Of a stretch of DNA of 6,855 nt, positions 3,690-6,855 are shown piece after piece (positions within the stretch are counted from its first letter, which is position 1; the number at the start of each line of letters is the position of its first letter). The stretch is from positions 1-6,855 of the forward strand of contig DASSEM010000033.1 of assembly GCA_035695265.1 (NCBI GenBank). Direction: 5' to 3'. Under the pieces are notes generated by a model. The model did not search any database, was not told where the DNA came from, and saw nothing but the letters and a program-made list of their open reading frames with translations. This DNA is from RHKX01 sp035695265. Its GTDB lineage: Bacteria; Actinomycetota; Thermoleophilia; Solirubrobacterales; 70-9. The position numbers and the translations under genes were made by a program.

Positions 3690-6269
3690 CTACTCGTACT
3701 GGAGGGCCTCCATGACCTCGATCTTCGAGGCGCGGCGGGCCGGCCAGATGCCGGCGACGATGCCGGCGATCCCGGCGACGATCAGGACGACGATGATGCC
3801 GACGACCGGGACGGCGAGCACCAGGCCCTCGTCCTTGAGCGCCTCGACGGCGGCGATCGCGATCCCGAGCCCGATCACGGCGCCGATCAGGGCGCCGATC
3901 AGGGCTGTGATCAGCGACTCGTAGCGGACCATCCTGCGGATCTGCGACCGCGAGGCGCCGATCGCGCGCAGCATCCCGATCTCCCTGGTCCGCTCGTAGA
4001 TCGTCAGCACCAGCGTGTTGACGACGCCGAAGAGGCTGACGATCACCGACAGGGCGAGCAGCACGTAGATCAGCGCCAGGAGCTGGTTGATCCCGTCCTC
4101 CTGCTCCTGCTTGAACTGCTCCTGGTCGCGGGCGTCGGCCTGTGGAAAGCGCTTCGCGAGCAGCTCGTCGACGCGGTCGCCGACCGCGTCGGAATCCGCG
4201 CCGGGCGCGAAGCCGACCAGGTCGGCGAAGTCCTGTCGTACCTCGAACTGCCGGCGAAGCGTGTCGACCGGTAGGGCGAGGCTCGTGACGAGGAGCTGGA
4301 CGCGGTCGCGGATGCTTCCGGCGACCTCGACCTCGATCTCCTCGCCGGTCGCGGTCCGCAGCGTCACCGTGTCGCCGACCGCGACATCGTGGTCCTCCGC
4401 CCACTGCGACTCGACGATCGCCTGATCGGGACCGAGGCCGGTCAGGGTTCCGTCGTCGCCTTCGACCCAGTCGAGCTCGGCCACGTCCGTCAGCGTCGCC
4501 GGATCGAGGCCGGCGATCAGGCTCTGCTCGGTCGTCTCGAGCTCGACCTCGGCCGGCGCCCCGGCGAGCGGCGAGACGGTCTCGACGCCCTCGACGGCGG
4601 CGATCTCGCGGCCGATCTCGGGCGAGATCGGCGAGAAGCCGTCGGTGTTGGCGATGATCAGGTCGCCGGCGAACGTCTCGTCGAGGGCGTCGCCGACCGA
4701 CTTCGTCGCCGACGCCGCGAAGACCGCCGCGAAGACGACCAGGGCGACGCCGATCATCAGCGCCGCTGACGTCGTCGCGGTCCGGCTCGGGTTGCGGAGC
4801 GTGTTCTCGCGGGCGAGCCGGCCGGTCACCCCGCGGAGCCGCTCGATCGGCCGCCCGACGAGCGACGCCAGCGGCGTCACCAGCGTGCCGGCAAGCATCG
4901 CGATGCCGATGAAGAGGAGGATCAGGCCGAGGCCGAGCAGCGGCAGCGCCGAGCTGAACGAGGCCGTGGCGAAGAGGCCGGCGGCGATCGCGACGATCCC
5001 GACGAGCACGAGCCCGCGGGCGATCCAGACGCGACGCCGCGACGGCTTCTCGGCCGCCTGTGCGTCGTCGCGGAGCGCCTCGAGCGGCGTCACCCTGGTC
5101 GCACGGATCGCCGGGACGATCGACGAGCCGAGCGTCGAGACGATGCCGACGATCAGCGGCACGATGATCGACGCGCCGTTGACGACGATCCCCGACTGCG
5201 GCAGCTCGAAGCCCATCGCCTTGAAGGCGCCGGTGACCAGCGCGACGAACCCGAGCCCGGCGACGATCCCGATCACCGAGGCGATGATCCCGAGCATCAG
5301 CGCCTCGCCGAAGACCGTGGCGAGCACCTGTCGCGACGAAGCGCCGAGCGTCCGCAGCATCCCGAACTCACGGGTCCGCTGGGCAACCGTGATCGAGAAC
5401 GTGTTGAAGATCAGGAACGCGCCGACGAACACCGAGATCCCGGCGAAGACGAGCAGGAACGTCGTCAGGAAGCTGAACCCCTCCTTGATGTCGGCGGACT
5501 GCTCAGCCGCGTCCTCGGCGCCGGTCTTCGCCTCGGCGTCGTTCGGCAACGCCGCGTTGAGCCGCGCCGAGAGCTCGTCGGCGGAAACCCCGCTCGCCGC
5601 CTCGACGTCGATGTTGTCGAGCTCGCCGACCTTGCCGGTGATCGCCTGGGCCTCAGGCAAGGTGAAGAGCGCGAAGCTGGCGCCGCCGAGCGGGATCCCC
5701 GAGCCGAACCGGCCGATTCCCGACAGCGTGTACTCCCTGGCGCCGCGGACGCCGCTGACCGTGATCTTCTGGCCGACCTCGTAGCCCTCCTCGTCGGCGG
5801 TGATCGAGTCGATCCCGACCTCGGTGGCGGAGTCGGGAGCGGAGCCCTCGATCCAGGTGAACGGGTTGAACGGCTCGGGTTCGACGCTGCCGGCGATGTG
5901 CGGCGGCCCGCCTCCGGGCGGGCCGATCCGGTCACCGTCTTCGTCGAGGATCGCGATCGAGGTCGAGTCGTTGATCCCTCCGGCCGCCTTCTCGACCCCC
6001 TCGACCCCCTCGACCTCGGACACCAGCGACTGCGACAGCGCCGCGCCCGACTCGGGCAGGTCGAATCCGGTGTCGAAGGCGGACCGCGGCTGGACGGTGA
6101 CGTCGATCCCCGCATTGGCCTCGGCGAAGATGTCGTCGAACGCCTTGTCGACCGACCCCTTCAGCATGAAGGTGCCGGCGACCATCGCGACGCCGAGCAT
6201 CACGGCGAACCCGGTCAGCGCCGCTCGCAGCTTCCGCGACGCCAGCCCGCGAAGCGCGAGGCCGAACAT
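3690..6269 (-). CDS. ABC transporter permease, duplicated FtsX/MacB type
   Basis: An 859-residue integral membrane protein. TM1 (about 17-35) is followed by a large extracytoplasmic MacB-like domain (about 36-260), then a first FtsX domain with three spans (about 265-291, 315-345, 360-390). Two more spans follow (about 415-436, 440-468), then another single span (500-520), a second extracytoplasmic domain (521-725) and a second FtsX domain (about 728-756, 785-808, 820-842). The coupling motif occurs twice: TREFGMLRTLGAS (299-311) and TREIGMLRAIGAS (761-773), showing that the gene arose by internal duplication, so one chain may supply both permease halves. Such transporters use ATP to move lipoproteins, lipids, peptides or drugs out of the membrane by a mechanotransmission mechanism; the substrate here is unknown. 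The start ATG is 4 nt past the ATPase stop, implying translational coupling. Length is usual for this actinobacterial family. Confidence 0.9.
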   Translation of the reverse strand: MFGLALRGLASRKLRAALTGFAVMLGVAMVAGTFMLKGSVDKAFDDIFAEANAGIDVTVQPRSAFDTGFDLPESGAALSQSLVSEVEGVEGVEKAAGGINDSTSIAILDEDGDRIGPPGGGPPHIAGSVEPEPFNPFTWIEGSAPDSATEVGIDSITADEEGYEVGQKITVSGVRGAREYTLSGIGRFGSGIPLGGASFALFTLPEAQAITGKVGELDNIDVEAASGVSADELSARLNAALPNDAEAKTGAEDAAEQSADIKEGFSFLTTFLLVFAGISVFVGAFLIFNTFSITVAQRTREFGMLRTLGASSRQVLATVFGEALMLGIIASVIGIVAGLGFVALVTGAFKAMGFELPQSGIVVNGASIIVPLIVGIVSTLGSSIVPAIRATRVTPLEALRDDAQAAEKPSRRRVWIARGLVLVGIVAIAAGLFATASFSSALPLLGLGLILLFIGIAMLAGTLVTPLASLVGRPIERLRGVTGRLARENTLRNPSRTATTSAALMIGVALVVFAAVFAASATKSVGDALDETFAGDLIIANTDGFSPISPEIGREIAAVEGVETVSPLAGAPAEVELETTEQSLIAGLDPATLTDVAELDWVEGDDGTLTGLGPDQAIVESQWAEDHDVAVGDTVTLRTATGEEIEVEVAGSIRDRVQLLVTSLALPVDTLRRQFEVRQDFADLVGFAPGADSDAVGDRVDELLAKRFPQADARDQEQFKQEQEDGINQLLALIYVLLALSVIVSLFGVVNTLVLTIYERTREIGMLRAIGASRSQIRRMVRYESLITALIGALIGAVIGLGIAIAAVEALKDEGLVLAVPVVGIIVVLIVAGIAGIVAGIWPARRASKIEVMEALQYE
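5991..6016. repeat. In-frame 9-nt tandem repeat within the permease
   Basis: CTCGACCCC occurs twice in a row with a third nearly complete copy. It encodes the VEGVEGVE stretch (near residues 86-93) at the start of the first extracytoplasmic domain. The unit is a multiple of three, so slippage would change length without breaking the frame. Confidence 0.5.
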
Positions 6270-6273
6270 GGAT

Positions 6274-6855
6274 CTAGAGATCCCGCATCAGGCCGATGAC
6301 GTCGTCCTCGCCGGCGACCTCGCGGTCGGCGGCGACCTGGCCGTCGGCGAGGACGATGACGCGGTCGGCGTAGGCGGCCACCTTCGGGTCGTGGGTGACG
6401 ATGATGACCGTCTGCCCGAGCTCGTCGACCGACGAACGCAGCAGCTCGAGCACGCCGGCCCCGGACTTCGAGTCGAGGTTCCCGGTCGGCTCGTCGGCGA
6501 AGACGACGGCGGGGCGGGCGATCAGCGCCCGCGCGATCGCGACGCGCTGCTGCTGGCCCCCGGAGAGCTCCGCGGGCCGGTGGGTGGCGCGATCGCTGAG
6601 CCCGACCGTGTCCAGGAGCTGCTCACGCCAGGCCGGATCCAGGTCGCGGCCGGCGATCCGCATCGGCAGCTCGATGTTCTCGGCGGCGTCGAGGACGGGG
6701 ACCAGGTTGAAGAACTGGAAGATGAACCCGAGCTTCGTGCGACGGAGCTCGGTCAGGCCCTTGTCGTCGAGCGCGGTCACCTCGACCCCGTCGATCCAGG
6801 CCCGGCCGCCGGTCGGCTCGTCGAGGCCGGCGAGCAGGTGCATCAGGGTCGACTT
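6274..6855 (-). CDS. ABC transporter ATPase, MacB/LolD type (5' end outside window)
   Basis: The visible 193 residues begin at the end of the Walker A motif: bases 6844-6855 encode KSTL, directly before MHLLAGLD. The real start is therefore beyond the window, and the ATG at 6843 is internal. Further motifs: Q-loop FIFQFFNLVPVL, ABC signature LSGGQQQRVAIARAL, Walker B VVFADEPTGNLD and the H-loop VTHD. The FQFFNLVP and EPTGNLDS forms are typical of the MacB/LolD/FtsE group, which pairs with FtsX-type permeases. It hydrolyses ATP in the cytoplasm to drive the permease encoded 4 nt downstream. The C-terminal tail ends in DDVIGLMRDL. All key residues in the visible part are intact. Confidence 0.93.
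   Translation of the reverse strand, partial: KSTLMHLLAGLDEPTGGRAWIDGVEVTALDDKGLTELRRTKLGFIFQFFNLVPVLDAAENIELPMRIAGRDLDPAWREQLLDTVGLSDRATHRPAELSGGQQQRVAIARALIARPAVVFADEPTGNLDSKSGAGVLELLRSSVDELGQTVIIVTHDPKVAAYADRVIVLADGQVAADREVAGEDDVIGLMRDL

Noticed and set aside
3879..3906. Repeated GCGCCGATCAGG units near the permease end
   Set aside because: They encode the IGALIGAVIG stretch of a membrane helix. Repeated Gly/Ala/Ile codons in a transmembrane segment explain them.
4645..5784. 379-residue Ser/Ala/Thr-rich + strand frame opposite the permease
   Set aside because: It is a codon-shadow of the FtsX-type permease, whose motifs and membrane segments are clear on the other strand.
6270..6282. Near-palindrome GATCTAGAGATC at the ATPase/permease junction
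   Set aside because: It spans a stop codon and the last codons of the ATPase in a 4-nt gap. The imperfect symmetry is short and most likely coincidental.

Overview
The window is high-GC DNA (third codon positions almost all G or C) of actinobacterial character. A resuscitation-promoting-factor (Rpf) type muralytic protein, a DUF6325-like/SHOCT gene pair, an actinobacterial-looking lipoate-ligase-family protein and a CRP/GlxR-type TGTGA-N6-TCACA box all point to Actinomycetota. A deep lineage such as Thermoleophilia/Solirubrobacterales would fit, but that finer placement is inference. No rRNA, tRNA, CRISPR array, insertion sequence or integrase was seen.

Layout, left to right: (1) the 3' end of an enoyl-CoA hydratase gene on the + strand (1-198). 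(2) An HD-domain phosphohydrolase on the - strand (229-1080), converging on it. Upstream of this gene are two tandem GGGTCA-type palindromes (1117-1155). (3) A secreted Rpf-domain protein on the - strand (1179-1823). Its upstream region (1824-1993) holds a promoter-like pair of hexamers with a perfect CRP-type box exactly filling the spacer, and an 11-codon upstream ORF with its own Shine-Dalgarno sequence overlapping the rpf start. (4) A lipoate/octanoate transfer enzyme of the LplA/LipM fold, divergent on the + strand (about 1994-2797). (5) A small - strand operon: a DUF6325-like protein (3151-3594) followed by a SHOCT-domain protein (2861-3124), both with near-ideal Shine-Dalgarno sequences. 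(6) A - strand ABC exporter operon: ATPase (6274-6855, its 5' end outside the window), then a large FtsX/MacB-type permease (3690-6269) 4 nt downstream.

The genes look like ordinary chromosomal housekeeping and envelope functions rather than a mobile island. The coding content is conventional. The most informative part is the rpf/lipoate-ligase divergent region, where a cAMP-receptor-type site appears to control a cell-wall remodelling (dormancy exit) enzyme, a link known in mycobacteria and corynebacteria. The paired palindromes ahead of the HD gene are the least explained signal. I did not find convincing evidence of a wholly new multi-gene system.
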